6,190 bases of DNA. Origin: Verrucomicrobiia bacterium (GTDB lineage: Bacteria; Verrucomicrobiota; Verrucomicrobiia; Limisphaerales; UBA1319). Of the stretch, positions 5,673 through 6,190 are shown piece by piece. Made by a program: the position numbers and the translations under genes. The stretch covers positions 1 through 6,190 of the forward strand of contig JADGRT010000196.1 in assembly GCA_017880715.1 (NCBI GenBank). Reading direction: 5' to 3'. The notes beneath the pieces were generated by a model. It worked only from the letters and a program-made list of their open reading frames with translations. It searched no databases and was not told the DNA's origin. Each line of letters opens with the position of its first letter. Position 1 is the first letter of the stretch.

Positions 5673-6190
5673 ATGAAAAATCGCATGGGAACATTTTACA
5701 CGAATTGCAAAGTGGAAAACCACGTTGACCGCAAGAAGTCGGTGGAAATCCCGAAGCTGCTGGTTGACACCGGCAGCGAATTCACCTGGGTGCTGGCCGG
5801 CACGCTTAAAAAGGCCGGCATCACGAAGGAAAAAAAAGATTATACGTTCGTCATGGCCAACGGCCAGCAGATCACGCGCACGATTGGTTTTGCCATCATC
5901 CATGTCGGTGCTGCCGTGACCATTGACGAAGTCGTGTTTGCCCAGCCGGGAGATTTGGAGCTGCTCGGCGCGCGTTCGCTCGAAGGTTTGAATTTGCGCG
6001 TCGATTCGCGCGCGAAAAAACTAGTGGCGGGCGGGCCGATTCTGGCGGCGGCGCAGCAGGTTGTGAAGGCCGGGATGGACTCCAAGGGTTCAATCACCAC
6101 GCACGGGCGTATTGGATCGGCGGCGGCAGCTTGTCCTTGTGCCCGAGTGTCCGCGCGGCGTGCGCGGGCCAGTAAGCATCGCGCAAGAAT
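5673..6190 (+). CDS. Retropepsin-like clan AA aspartic protease (3' end open at window edge)
   Basis: The frame opens at ATG 5673, 4 nt after the desulfurase stop, and has no stop up to 6190 (172 codons). The catalytic motif LLVDTGSEFTWV has Asp32-Thr-Gly-Ser at 32-35. FVMANGQQI (59-67) is the usual strand after the flap region, and LLGARSLEGLNLRVDSRAKKL (97-117) is the second half of the family fold (LLG, then VD near the end). This single-DTG domain of about 125 residues would act as a homodimer, as retropepsins do. No signal peptide is seen, so it is probably cytoplasmic. An alternative start is ATG 5685; neither has a strong ribosome site, in line with coupling to the upstream gene. After about residue 127 the reading becomes Ala/Arg/Cys-rich and unlike the family, and from 6094 it runs antisense over another gene; this tail may be a frameshift product (a TGA in the next frame lies at 6064-6066). 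Substrate is unknown. Confidence 0.8.
   Translation, partial: MKNRMGTFYTNCKVENHVDRKKSVEIPKLLVDTGSEFTWVLAGTLKKAGITKEKKDYTFVMANGQQITRTIGFAIIHVGAAVTIDEVVFAQPGDLELLGARSLEGLNLRVDSRAKKLVAGGPILAAAQQVVKAGMDSKGSITTHGRIGSAAAACPCARVSARRARASKHRAR
6094..6190 (-). CDS. C-terminus of a YqjM-type NADH:flavin oxidoreductase (Old Yellow Enzyme), partial
   Basis: Only the last 31 codons and the TGA stop (6096-6094) are in the window; the gene enters from the right. The reading contains FLRDAYWPAHAARTLG, matching the final helices of the OYE barrel (LRDPYWPxxAAxxLG in the family), and ends in PPPIQYARAW. QYxRxW at the C-terminus is the signature of class II (YqjM, thermophilic-like) ene-reductases, where the arginine reaches into the active site of the neighbouring subunit. 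The expected activity is FMN-dependent, NAD(P)H-driven reduction of activated C=C bonds. The gene converges on the aspartic protease gene. The family call rests on a short stretch, but the motifs are specific and the other frames here look like noise. Confidence 0.75.
   Translation of the reverse strand, partial: FLRDAYWPAHAARTLGHKDKLPPPIQYARAW

Noticed and set aside
5840..6100. Minus-strand open frame of 86 codons opposite the protease
   Set aside because: The plus strand encodes the DTG protease fold here, and the real minus-strand gene ends at 6094 in a different frame.
6149..6169. GC-rich hairpin (CCGCGC/GCGCGG around a 5 nt loop)
   Set aside because: It lies within the coding 3' part of the minus-strand OYE gene and has no T-run; probably a by-product of GC-rich codons.

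Overview
The window looks like a piece of a fairly GC-rich bacterial chromosome, most plausibly Verrucomicrobiota or Planctomycetota. This is inferred from gene content: a Tat-exported Gfo/Idh/MocA oxidoreductase, a sugar-phosphate isomerase-like TIM barrel and a secreted ThuA-domain protein side by side are typical of those lineages. No rRNA, tRNA, CRISPR array or transposase gene is visible.

Left two thirds (minus strand, read right to left): a TIM-barrel isomerase/epimerase (4027-3134), a Tat-signal Gfo/Idh/MocA oxidoreductase (3095-1785) and, after a 196 bp spacer with inverted repeats, an exported protein with a C-terminal ThuA domain (1588 to beyond the left edge). They look like one carbohydrate-catabolism cluster, with sugar oxidation or handling outside the cytoplasm and isomerisation inside. 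The substrate cannot be read from the sequence.

Middle (4028-4429): a 402 bp divergent intergenic region. It holds an 85 bp element with 25 bp near-perfect inverted arms (a MITE/REP-like hairpin) and, just before the rightward gene, a perfect 9-7-9 palindrome that may be a regulator-binding site.

Right third (plus strand): a complete NifS-type cysteine desulfurase (4430-5668), followed after 4 nt by a small retropepsin-like (clan AA) aspartic protease whose frame stays open to the window edge. Facing it on the minus strand, the last 31 codons of an Old Yellow Enzyme of the YqjM (class II) type end at 6094. The protease frame therefore either overlaps this gene antisense or carries a frameshift near its 3' end.

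The items most worth a second look are the desulfurase-protease pairing, the palindrome in front of it, the inverted-repeat element, and the unassigned N-terminal domain of the ThuA protein.
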